Source: Clostridium_Z sp040797585 (GTDB taxonomy: Bacteria; Bacillota; Clostridia; Clostridiales; Clostridiaceae). From it: 13,937 nucleotides of DNA. The stretch's first letter is position 1. Every line of letters begins with the position of its first letter. The stretch is from assembly GCF_040797585.1 (NCBI RefSeq), contig NZ_JBFNEO010000060.1, positions 1 through 13,937 on the forward strand, written 5' to 3'. The notes under the pieces were generated by a model. That model was not told where the DNA came from. It did no database searches and saw nothing but the letters and a program-made list of their open reading frames with translations. Below are positions 6,428 to 13,792 of the stretch, piece after piece. A program made the position numbers and the translations under genes.

Positions 6428-7255
6428 ATGGATATGTGGTTAAAAGAAGGTCAAATTGAAGATGCTGCTATGACATATAAGATTAAGGAAACTATTTGTA
6501 GACGCAAAACACCTTATCAGGATTTAGCAATTGTTGATACCTATGCTTTTGGTAGGATGCTTATATTAGATGGTATAGTTCAAACTACCATAAAGGATGA
6601 ATATGTATACCATGAAATGATAACTCATATTCCACTTTTTACCCATCCAAATCCTGAAAAAGTGTTAGTTGTAGGAGGAGGAGATGGTGGAACCATAAGA
6701 GAAGTCTTAAAACACCCCTCAGTTAAAAGGGCCGTTCTATGTGAAATAGATAATGTAGTTATAGAGGAATGCACGAAACATCTTAAAGAAATTAGTTGTA
6801 GCTTAGATGATCCCCGCTGTGAAATCTTTGTAGGTGATGGTATAAAATATGTCCATGAACATAAAAATGAATTTGACATAATAATTGTGGATTCTACAGA
6901 TCCTTTTGGTGCTGCTGAAGGACTTTTTGGAGGAAGTTTCTATAAAGAAATATATAATGCCCTAAGAGCTGATGGAATATTTGTAGCTCAAACTGAATCA
7001 CCTTTCTTTCTTCCTAATGTTGTAAAGAAAGTTTTTACAGATTCTAAGAATGTATTTCCTGTAACCAAATTGTTTATGGCTGCTATTCCAACATATCCAA
7101 GTGGATATTGGAGCTTTACCATTGGTTCTAAGAAATATGATCCATCACATATAGACACCTCACTAAACTTATCCTTTGAAACCAAATACTACACAAAGGA
7201 TCTTCATAAAGCTTCTTTTGTATTACCAAAGTTTATAGAAGATATAATAAAATAA
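6428..7255 (+). CDS. speE: Spermidine synthase (polyamine aminopropyltransferase)
   Basis: Transfers an aminopropyl group from decarboxylated S-adenosylmethionine to putrescine, giving spermidine and methylthioadenosine, in the cytosol. The 275-residue length is normal. Seen: N-terminal beta domain with LILDGIVQTT and the substrate motif DEYVYHEM (57-64); Rossmann nucleotide motif VVGGGDGG (81-88); acidic cofactor-binding CEID (105-108); catalytic region DSTDP (155-159); and PTYPSGYWSF near the C-terminus. ATG 6428 has the SD ATGGAGG at good spacing. It stands alone here: no speA, speB or speD beside it, so the supply of putrescine and decarboxylated SAM must be encoded elsewhere. It converges with the methyltransferase gene 15 bases downstream. 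Substrate exactness (putrescine versus other diamines) is not certain from sequence. Confidence 0.95.
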   Translation: MDMWLKEGQIEDAAMTYKIKETICRRKTPYQDLAIVDTYAFGRMLILDGIVQTTIKDEYVYHEMITHIPLFTHPNPEKVLVVGGGDGGTIREVLKHPSVKRAVLCEIDNVVIEECTKHLKEISCSLDDPRCEIFVGDGIKYVHEHKNEFDIIIVDSTDPFGAAEGLFGGSFYKEIYNALRADGIFVAQTESPFFLPNVVKKVFTDSKNVFPVTKLFMAAIPTYPSGYWSFTIGSKKYDPSHIDTSLNLSFETKYYTKDLHKASFVLPKFIEDIIK

Positions 7256-7260
7256 TATTA

Positions 7261-7283
7261 AAGCAGGGATTTAATCCCTGCTT
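7261..7283. terminator. Bidirectional terminator between speE and the methyltransferase gene
   Basis: AAGCAGGGAT (7261-7270) pairs perfectly with ATCCCTGCTT (7274-7283) around a three-base loop. The loop bases 7271-7273 are the methyltransferase stop codon on the minus strand. T-rich sequence follows on both sides, so it can serve both convergent genes. Confidence 0.75.
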
Positions 7284-9037
7284 AATTTATCTTCTATAAA
7301 AGCTATTTCTTCTAAGGTAATATCATAAAACTTATATATGTCTTCTTCCTTAAAATTTTCTTCTAATATATAATCATGGTTTTTAAATATTTTTATGGTA
7401 AGAAGCCTATTAGGATAATACTCATATAAATAATCTCCTAATTTCTTGAGATTACATTTAACATAAAACTCATATAATCTACTATTTAAAAGATTAGTTA
7501 TAAATAAAGAATTTACACTACTATCTGTTATTGTAAATCCATATACATCTGCACTAAAGTAACATCCACTTTTATCTGAAACAAATCTATTTTCTGAAGC
7601 TTTATAAGGATATATAATTTTTTCTTCATCAAAAAGTTTTTTACTTCTTCCCCATTGAAGTTCATACCACTTTCTTATATTTCTTTTACATTCTCTCCTA
7701 TTTTTTAATTTTGAATAATAATTCTCTATATATTTCAATGCATTTTTATGAATATTAATATCTATATCATTAGAGTAAATTAACCATTTATCGGTATTAA
7801 TCATTTCTCCATTACAAATATTACTACTCTTTATCCAAGGTTTCAAAATATCTGTCTCTATTTTATATTTTTTTATCTCAGAAGCTGTAACAATAAAAGC
7901 CTTATCACAGCCTGTTATAATTCCTTGAAAATTTTCTCCTATGTCTTTAAGGCTACAATTACTTTTATCTTCAATCTTTCTAACTATGCTCTTCTCTATA
8001 GGATTTAATATCCTCCAAAAGCATTGATGAAGGTCCTCTTTGCTAGATAACACTACATTAAGGTCCTTTTCTCTTAATATTTCATCTATAAAATTAAAAT
8101 CTCTCTTTCTTATTTGATTTAGACGTGGTCTTATAACCTTAAATTTATATTCTTCTTTATGATTATAGGATAAAAATAATATAAGAGGATCTATCCCATT
8201 ACCTTTAAAGGGCCTAATTCCATAAAAATCCACTATTTTTTCCACAGTATAATTATCTTCAATAAAATTTCTTATACCCTTGGCACTTTGAGACTCCATA
8301 AGATATCTTGAAAGTATTAAAGCCACCTTACCATCCTTCTTTATAAAATCTTTAGCCCTATTAATAAAACAATAGCATATATCACTTTTATTTACATAAA
8401 CCTCTTTATACATGTTTTTTATTTTCTTTACATAGTCCTTGTCTATAGATTTATGTCCAATATAAGGTGGATTCCCAATAATAATATGAAATTCTTCTTC
8501 TTCCTCAGTAGTTAAAAAATCTTTAACTTTAATATTATCTCTAAAATCCTTAGCTTTAATAATATTCCACATATCTAAACGTAAAATCTTTAATGCAGTT
8601 TCATCTATATCAAATCCATATAAATTATTCTCCATTATATGTTTATATACTGTACTTTTCTGTAATTTCAAGCCATGAATTGTGTTTATATTTTCTAAAT
8701 TTTTCATATAAATATCCTTTAAATAATTATAAAGCTCTATTAGAAAATTTCCGCCCCCACAACTTGGGTCCAATATTTTTATAAAAGGATTATCTACTAT
8801 CATATATTCCTTAATCAAATCTTGAATCATGTAATTAACAATATTTCTTGGAGTATAAACTGCTCCCTTTTCCTTCTGATTTTTTATCATATTATTGTAA
8901 AAATCTCTAAAACTATCCTCATATTCCATAGATAATTTTTTTTTACATTCATCAATTTCACTACATATGTTAATACTATGTGTTGATAGATATATTTTAT
9001 TAAAACATTCTTCAATAATTTTATCAAATTTATTCAT
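7271..9037 (-). CDS. Orphan N6-adenine DNA methyltransferase, CamA-like
   Basis: Predicted type II gamma-class adenine methyltransferase, 588 residues. Seen: motif X region KGAVYTP (57-63), SAM-binding DPSCGGGNF (90-98), acidic FDID (142-145), catalytic NPPYIGHK (189-196), and a C-terminal target-recognition half with NFQGIITGCDKAFIV (369-383), LIYSNDID, NRRECK, IRKWYELQWGR and PYKASENRF. From memory these C-terminal blocks match C. difficile CamA (577 residues, methylates the last A of CAAAAA) closely; no alignment was run. No restriction endonuclease or specificity gene is adjacent, so it looks like a solitary, epigenetic-type enzyme. ATG 9037 follows TAGGAG at good spacing. It diverges from pdaA with 28 bases between starts and ends inside a terminator loop. 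The target could differ from CAAAAA; a TaqI-like modification enzyme of another specificity is the alternative. Confidence 0.88.
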   Translation of the reverse strand: MNKFDKIIEECFNKIYLSTHSINICSEIDECKKKLSMEYEDSFRDFYNNMIKNQKEKGAVYTPRNIVNYMIQDLIKEYMIVDNPFIKILDPSCGGGNFLIELYNYLKDIYMKNLENINTIHGLKLQKSTVYKHIMENNLYGFDIDETALKILRLDMWNIIKAKDFRDNIKVKDFLTTEEEEEFHIIIGNPPYIGHKSIDKDYVKKIKNMYKEVYVNKSDICYCFINRAKDFIKKDGKVALILSRYLMESQSAKGIRNFIEDNYTVEKIVDFYGIRPFKGNGIDPLILFLSYNHKEEYKFKVIRPRLNQIRKRDFNFIDEILREKDLNVVLSSKEDLHQCFWRILNPIEKSIVRKIEDKSNCSLKDIGENFQGIITGCDKAFIVTASEIKKYKIETDILKPWIKSSNICNGEMINTDKWLIYSNDIDINIHKNALKYIENYYSKLKNRRECKRNIRKWYELQWGRSKKLFDEEKIIYPYKASENRFVSDKSGCYFSADVYGFTITDSSVNSLFITNLLNSRLYEFYVKCNLKKLGDYLYEYYPNRLLTIKIFKNHDYILEENFKEEDIYKFYDITLEEIAFIEDKLSRD

Positions 9038-9065
9038 CTAATAACTCCTAAAGCGAGGTGATTTC

Positions 9066-9902
9066 GTGAAAAAAATTATTATGTATACTTTAATTAGTAT
9101 GCACCTATGTAGTTTACCAAACTTTTTCACTAATGAAAACAATATATCTGTAAAAACAAGTAAAACTTATGCTTATTCAGAAAAAAGTACAAAGGAATTT
9201 AACTGGTACTTTGGAATAAGAAATGATGGAAAACCACCTTCTAGTCCAAAAGAATCTAAGGATTTTATATCTAACTATGATTCCTATTATCTAGGAGATA
9301 CTTCAAAAAAAGTTTTATATTTAACTTTTGATGAAGGTTATGAAAATGGATATACTGAAAAGATTTTAGATGTATTAAAAAAGCATAATGTAAAAGCTGC
9401 CTTCTTTGTGGTTAAACCTTACATAAAACAAAATCCTCATATAGTTAAAAGAATGGTAGAAGAAGGACATTTAGTCTGCAATCATAGCTCTACTCATCCT
9501 TCTATGGCATCTGTTACAGATAAAGATAGGTTCAATAAAGAATTTAAGGATGTGGAGGATGAATATAAAAACTTAATCGGAGAGGATATGCCTAAGTTCT
9601 TTAGACCACCTATGGGAAAATACAGTGAGCGCTCTCTTATGTACACAAAAGACTTAGGATATAAGACTATATTTTGGAGCTTTGCTTATAATGACTGGAA
9701 TATAGATAAACAACCTGAGAGAAATAAGGCTAAGGAAACCATATTAAAACGTAGTCATAATGGGGGTATTATATTACTCCATGCAGTGTCTAAAACAAAT
9801 ACTGAAATCTTAGATGAAGTTATAGAGCAGTGGAAAACCATGGGATATGAAATAAAACCTCTCACAGAACTTCCTGAAGCTCCAATATTTATTCCTGAAT
9901 AA
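9066..9902 (+). CDS. pdaA: PdaA-type polysaccharide deacetylase (spore cortex muramic delta-lactam)
   Basis: NodB-fold deacetylase of 278 residues, expected outside the membrane in the developing spore, where PdaA removes the acetyl group from muramic acid so that cortex delta-lactam can form; this is needed for germination lysis. Seen: a hydrophobic N-terminus with MKK start (signal or anchor, about 1-22); the family marker WYFGIRNDGKPPSSP (48-62); YLGDTSKKVLYLTFDEGYENGYT, with TFDEG at 87-91; metal-site NHSSTHP (His140, His144); RPPMGKYS; FWSFAYNDW; and C-terminal LLHAVS. The PdaA-specific FDxGYENG makes this rather than a generic chitooligosaccharide deacetylase. The second Asp of the usual TFDDG is Glu90 (Asn in B. 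subtilis PdaA). GTG 9066 is chosen because GAGGTG lies five bases before it and it diverges from the methyltransferase gene. Confidence 0.93.
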   Translation: MKKIIMYTLISMHLCSLPNFFTNENNISVKTSKTYAYSEKSTKEFNWYFGIRNDGKPPSSPKESKDFISNYDSYYLGDTSKKVLYLTFDEGYENGYTEKILDVLKKHNVKAAFFVVKPYIKQNPHIVKRMVEEGHLVCNHSSTHPSMASVTDKDRFNKEFKDVEDEYKNLIGEDMPKFFRPPMGKYSERSLMYTKDLGYKTIFWSFAYNDWNIDKQPERNKAKETILKRSHNGGIILLHAVSKTNTEILDEVIEQWKTMGYEIKPLTELPEAPIFIPE

Positions 9903-9935
9903 TGTGATAGTTGAAGTTTTATATTAAAATTTTCT

Positions 9936-10039
9936 TATAGGGTTTTTAGCTTGAATCTTAACTTATCCATAACTTAAACCCTTTAAAATCTTGGGGTTTA
10001 AGTAGTGAATAAGTTACGTTTTGAATCAAAAACCCTATA
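9936..10039 (-). repeat. Palindromic intergenic repeat, copy B
   Basis: A 104-bp segment with ends TATAGGGTTTTT and AAAAACCCTATA, about 90 % identical to the reverse complement of copy A (4691-4795). Flanks show a further short match: GTTCTAGAT at 10070-10078 corresponds inverted to ATCTAGAAC at 4578-4586. It lies 33 bases after pdaA and carries no coding frame. Confidence 0.8.
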
Positions 10040-10100
10040 TATGGATATAAATCATAATAGATTCTGATTCAGTTCTAGATACTATATTTATGATTAAAAT

Positions 10101-10143
10101 AGGCTTTATTACTAGACTTATAATGTCTTTAGTAATAAAGCCT
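10101..10143. terminator. Bidirectional terminator between pdaA and the hut operon
   Basis: AGGCTTTATTACTA (10101-10114) pairs perfectly with TAGTAATAAAGCCT (10130-10143), with GAC/GTC extending the stem after a small bulge. AAAAT lies before it and TTATTTT after it, so both the plus-strand pdaA and minus-strand hut transcripts could end here. Confidence 0.8.
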
Positions 10144-10165
10144 TATTTTAAAATTTAAGCTTTTT

Positions 10166-10181
10166 TAGAACTATAGTTCTA
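10166..10181. repeat. Perfect 16-bp palindrome
   Basis: TAGAACTATAGTTCTA is perfectly self-complementary. It lies 38 bases beyond the stop of the YjiH-like gene, before the shared terminator. Its role is unknown; a dimeric-protein site or part of a weak hairpin are both possible. Confidence 0.5.
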
Positions 10182-10219
10182 TGATTAATATTCCTCTAAA
10201 TAAAATAGCAAATCTTAGG

Positions 10220-11374
10220 CTATGTTAAAAGTACATATATTAAGTGAGCTGATATACCGGCGAACAATCCACCTATAGTATGACTTAATATAGCCTTTCC
10301 TGTTAACTCTCTACATTTTAAAGAATCCATCATAGCTACATGAGTGCTTAGATATCCGCTCCAGCACATTCCCATAGCTGTAAATACAGCTATTTCATTT
10401 CCTCCTATAATCCCCTTTGAAAGAAAATCCGGAACTAAGCTAATGGCAGCTCCAACAGCACCTAAGGATGTTATTGGAAAAGCTATAGCCTCTGGATTCT
10501 CAAATCCTAATAAAGGTTCTAGTATAAATGATAGCTTTTCTCCAATCCAAGGAAGAAGTCCTATACCCTCACCTACTGCTCCTGTATAACCATTTGCAGA
10601 TGGTCCATTAGTAAGTATAAGTACAAAGGTACAGATTATTAAAACTCCTGGTATAATTGCAAGTCCAAGATCTACCCCCGTCTTACCCCCATCTAGCAAG
10701 GATGATAATACTCTACCTCCAATGGAGCCTTCTCTTATTTCTCTTGTATCTAACAAGTTTTTTTCTAAATTATGACCTTCTACAGCCATTTCCTCTGTTC
10801 CAAAGTATTTTTTAGTAAAGATTTGCATTATCCTAACACTTATTATACTTCCAATTATAGCTCCTAAATCTCCAATTAAAGCAGCAAAAATTAAATTTTC
10901 CCCTGTAGGAGATTTTTGTGCCATCATAAAAGCAGTTACTATAAGTCCCATACCAAAAGAAGTACCTAGATTAGTTAGAGAAGGTATTTGATATTTTTTA
11001 AAATATCTTCTAAATCCCTTATCATCAGCTAGGGTTATTATAGCTGGATTATCTGATAAATAGGTAGTAACTATCCCTAGAGCTGAAGCTCCTGGCAAAT
11101 CATATAGTGGTTTCATAAATGGTGATAGTACCTTATTTATTATAGCTATTACTCCAAATTCTGATAATAAAGAAGCTATTGCTCCTGCTATTACTGCAAT
11201 AGCCAAAATAAAGAACACCGTATTAAGTAAAAGATCATGGGCAGTATTCATTATGGTATTAATCATATTTACTGCCCCCATTTTAGAGCCTATGAATGTA
11301 AAGAAAGCTATAAAAAATACTAAACATAAAACTCCTTCTAGTCCAATGGCTTTTTTCACTCTCGTACTACTCAT
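10220..11374 (-). CDS. YjiH-family membrane protein with nucleoside-recognition (Gate) domains
   Basis: Polytopic inner-membrane protein of 384 residues, last gene of the hut unit. Numerous hydrophobic segments are visible: near the N-terminus (LCLVFFIAFFTFIGSKMG), LNTVFFILAIAVIAGAIASLL, the conserved TYLSDNPAIITLADDKGFRRYFKKYQIPSLTNLG loop, IIPGVLIICTFVLILTNG, and the C-terminal GMCWSGYLSTHVAMMDSL and HTIGGLFAGISAHLIYVLL. The pattern fits YjiH/Gate proteins, an uncharacterised group distantly related to concentrative transporters. The frame begins at GTG 11383, but that codon is part of the SD AGAGGTG; ATG 11374, six bases past it, is the better start. It follows fchA by 52 bases on the same strand. 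Position after hutH and fchA suggests transport of histidine or a product of its breakdown; that is inference, and no substrate can be read from the sequence. Confidence 0.85.
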   Translation of the reverse strand: MSSTRVKKAIGLEGVLCLVFFIAFFTFIGSKMGAVNMINTIMNTAHDLLLNTVFFILAIAVIAGAIASLLSEFGVIAIINKVLSPFMKPLYDLPGASALGIVTTYLSDNPAIITLADDKGFRRYFKKYQIPSLTNLGTSFGMGLIVTAFMMAQKSPTGENLIFAALIGDLGAIIGSIISVRIMQIFTKKYFGTEEMAVEGHNLEKNLLDTREIREGSIGGRVLSSLLDGGKTGVDLGLAIIPGVLIICTFVLILTNGPSANGYTGAVGEGIGLLPWIGEKLSFILEPLLGFENPEAIAFPITSLGAVGAAISLVPDFLSKGIIGGNEIAVFTAMGMCWSGYLSTHVAMMDSLKCRELTGKAILSHTIGGLFAGISAHLIYVLLT

Positions 11375-11426
11375 TGATTTCACCTCTTAAGTTTATATAT
11401 TTTCTTTAGCTTATATATTTATAAAC

Positions 11427-12062
11427 CTAAAGTTTTTCTTCAGTGATCTTTAATATTTCATCTCTCTTTAAAGCACCATCTTTTACTATATTTTCACATA
11501 ATTCTTTTAAAGCCTTCTTTTCCTCTTCTTCTTTAACAGATGATAAATTTATCTTTACATTTAATACTGCACTTTCTATAGCAGCTTGTATAAATAATGC
11601 AGCAACCCCCGCATCAGATACAGCATTTATATTTCCATATTTAGCTGCAACATAAATTATATCGTAAGCCTTAAATCCTTCCTTTGCTAAGGTAAGAGGA
11701 ACTTCTAAAGCTTTTTTATAGCTTTCATCAATTTTTTCCTTTCTTAAAGCCTTCTCTTCATCTGTATCCTTAGGCATTTTAAAGGCTTCCATTACCTTTA
11801 AGAAAGCTTCTGTATCCTCTTCCATTAATCTTAAATAACTATCCTTAAGCTCATTAGCCTTTATTAGGTTCTCATCTATTAATCTTTGAGTGGCCTCATC
11901 ATATTCTCTATAAACTTTTTTACCTACAGTTAAATTAAATACCATACTAGCTAAAGCTCCTCCTAAAGAAGCTCCTAAAGCTGCTACGCTTCCACCACCT
12001 GGTGCTGGTGAATTTGAAGCTAACTCCTCAATAAATTTATTAACTTTTAAATCTGATAACAT
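11427..12062 (-). CDS. fchA: Formimidoyltetrahydrofolate cyclodeaminase
   Basis: Converts 5-formimino-tetrahydrofolate to 5,10-methenyl-tetrahydrofolate with release of ammonia, recovering one-carbon units from histidine (or purine) fermentation; cytosolic. The 211-residue protein is a stand-alone version of the FTCD C-terminal domain (usual length about 200-210). Seen: the family signature NSPAPGGGSVAALGASLGGAL at residues 17-37, the LTVGKKVYREYD segment, the helical EEDTEAFLKVMEAFKMPKDT region and DAGVAALFIQAAIESAVLNVKINL. A longer frame opens at 12146 but overlaps hutH; ATG 12062 has the SD AAGGAGGAA at ideal spacing and starts the homologous region. It begins 14 bases after hutH stops, so both are on one mRNA. 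The partner formiminotransferase is not in the window. Confidence 0.93.
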   Translation of the reverse strand: MLSDLKVNKFIEELASNSPAPGGGSVAALGASLGGALASMVFNLTVGKKVYREYDEATQRLIDENLIKANELKDSYLRLMEEDTEAFLKVMEAFKMPKDTDEEKALRKEKIDESYKKALEVPLTLAKEGFKAYDIIYVAAKYGNINAVSDAGVAALFIQAAIESAVLNVKINLSSVKEEEEKKALKELCENIVKDGALKRDEILKITEEKL

Positions 12063-12076
12063 AAATAAATTCCTCC

Positions 12077-13603
12077 TTATAATTTTAATTCTACAACAGC
12101 TTCTACTGCCTCTAATATTTGTCCATTTTCCAATAAAGCTGTGCACTTTTCTAATTCATCATACATAAGTTTATCTTCATTTATAAAATCTATGTGACTT
12201 CTTACTACTTTATAAGCCTCATTTGTTCCTTTTCCTAAGGATAAACCTTTTCTAAAATCAATGCCTTGACAAGCTGCTAAGATTTCTGTTGCTAAAACTC
12301 GTCTTGTATTTTTTATTATATTTAAAGCCTTCCTTGCAGCTATTGTTCCCATACTTACATGATCTTCTTGATTAGCAGAAGATGGGATAGAATCTACAGA
12401 TGCAGGATGACTTAAAATCTTATTTTCTGAAACCAAAGCTGCTGCTGCATATTGAGTTATCATAAACCCTGAATTTAATCCTCCATTAGAAGTTAAGAAA
12501 GCTGGCAAATCATTTAACTGGTGATTTATTAGTCTTTCTAGTCTTCTTTCAGACACATTTGCCATTTCAGCCATAGCTATTCCTAAAAAATCAAAGGATA
12601 ATGCCATAGGTTGTCCATGAAAATTCCCTCCTGATATAACATCTCCATTTTCAAAGACTATAGGATTATCAGTTACAGAATTAATTTCTATATTGATCTT
12701 CTCATTAACATAATTTACAGAATCCTTTGATGCTCCATGAATTTGAGGTATACACCTTAAAGTATAAGCATCTTGAACTCTTATCTCTCCTTGGGAGGTG
12801 AGGAAGGTACTCTCCTCAGTTAATGCTAATATATTTTCTGCTGTATTTATTTGCCCTTTATGAGGTCTTATTTTATGTAGCCTTAAATCAAAGGCATTTC
12901 TAACACCCCTTAATGCTTCTAAGGTCAAAGATGCAGCAATATCACTAAGTTTTAATATATCTAATGCTTCTTTTAAAGCAATTACTCCAACTCCCGTCAT
13001 AACTTGGGTTCCATTTATAAGAGCTAATCCCTCCTTATAGGTAAGCTCTATGGTATTTATACCAGCTCTATCCATGGCATCTTTTCCTGAAATCATCTCT
13101 CCCTCATATTCTGCAATTCCTTCTCCAATCATTGGTAGAACCATATGAGATAAGGGTGCTAAATCTCCTGATGCCCCTAGGGACCCTTTCTCTGGTATAA
13201 GTGGATGAACATTATTATTTAACATTAATAGAAGTGTATTCAAGGTTTCCATAGATATTCCAGAGTGACCCTTACATAACGCATTTATTCTAAGAAGCAT
13301 TATAGCCCTTGTTATATGCTTTGGAAGAAACTCTCCATATCCACAAGCATGGGATAATATTAAATTCTTTTGAAGAGTTTTACATTGATCCTTAGATATA
13401 GCCACATCGGAAAATTTTCCAAAGCCAGTGGTTATTCCATAAACTATCTTTTGGTCCTTTACTATATCCTCAACAATTTTTCTTGATGCTTTTATCCTCT
13501 CTACTGCATCCTTATGAAGCTCTGCTTTTACACCTTTTACTGATACACGGAAAATATCCTCTAAAGTTAAGTCCTTACCATTTAACACTATCATTTTATC
13601 CAT
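12077..13603 (-). CDS. hutH: Histidine ammonia-lyase
   Basis: Deaminates L-histidine to trans-urocanate and ammonia, the first step of histidine degradation; cytosolic tetramer in known members. The 508-residue length is typical. Seen: the catalytic Tyr in YGITTGFG (55-62); the MIO prosthetic-group triplet Ala144-Ser145-Gly146 in GSLGASGDLAPLSHM, which cyclises by itself; NGTQVMTGVG; RVQDAYTLRCIPQIHG; NSVTDNPIVF; GGNFHGQPMAL; and SANQEDHVSMG. All hallmark motifs are intact, and histidine rather than phenylalanine specificity follows from overall match to HutH. ATG 13603 follows AGGGGG. It is first in a minus-strand operon with fchA and the YjiH-like gene, behind a leader of about 150 nt. Start M4 is an alternative with poorer spacing. 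Confidence 0.97.
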   Translation of the reverse strand: MDKMIVLNGKDLTLEDIFRVSVKGVKAELHKDAVERIKASRKIVEDIVKDQKIVYGITTGFGKFSDVAISKDQCKTLQKNLILSHACGYGEFLPKHITRAIMLLRINALCKGHSGISMETLNTLLLMLNNNVHPLIPEKGSLGASGDLAPLSHMVLPMIGEGIAEYEGEMISGKDAMDRAGINTIELTYKEGLALINGTQVMTGVGVIALKEALDILKLSDIAASLTLEALRGVRNAFDLRLHKIRPHKGQINTAENILALTEESTFLTSQGEIRVQDAYTLRCIPQIHGASKDSVNYVNEKINIEINSVTDNPIVFENGDVISGGNFHGQPMALSFDFLGIAMAEMANVSERRLERLINHQLNDLPAFLTSNGGLNSGFMITQYAAAALVSENKILSHPASVDSIPSSANQEDHVSMGTIAARKALNIIKNTRRVLATEILAACQGIDFRKGLSLGKGTNEAYKVVRSHIDFINEDKLMYDELEKCTALLENGQILEAVEAVVELKL

Positions 13604-13608
13604 ATTTA

Positions 13609-13654
13609 CCCCCTATATATATAATTACCTTAATTATTCTTTTATATATAAGGG
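13609..13654 (-). promoter_or_regulatory. Possible hairpin covering the hutH ribosome site
   Basis: On the minus-strand transcript CCCTTATATATAA (from 13654 to 13642) can pair with TTATATATATAGGG (13624 to 13611) through 13 base pairs with one bulged base. The G-run is the hutH Shine-Dalgarno. If it forms, initiation would be hindered. Most of the stem is alternating AT, so chance is a real alternative. Confidence 0.35.
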
Positions 13655-13763
13655 TTTTCCTTCATAAATTCCTCTTTAAATTGTCAGAATTTATTTACTA
13701 TTTCATAACTTTAAGATGATAAAACTTTAATACAATCTTAATTGATAAAAAACTAACAATCTT

Positions 13764-13792
13764 ATTGTAAAACAATTTTTATTATTTTACAA
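13764..13792 (-). promoter_or_regulatory. Promoter of hutH within an inverted repeat
   Basis: Minus strand: -35 TTGTAA (13787-13792), 17-base spacer, -10 TACAAT (13764-13769). The same bases form a perfect inverted repeat, TTGTAAAA (13765-13772) and TTTTACAA (13785-13792), with a 12-base spacer, a possible operator. Start would be near 13757, giving a leader of about 150 nt. Confidence 0.5.

Noticed and set aside
7271..9037. Restriction-modification locus
   Set aside because: The neighbours are speE and pdaA; no nuclease or specificity gene and no nuclease motif in the N-terminal part of the protein.
12063..12146. Longer fchA N-terminus overlapping hutH
   Set aside because: The extra 28 residues lack family similarity, and AAGGAGGAA lies directly before ATG 12062.
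13669..13695. CodY-like box AATTCTGACAATT upstream of hutH
   Set aside because: It matches the 15-base CodY consensus at only about half the positions.
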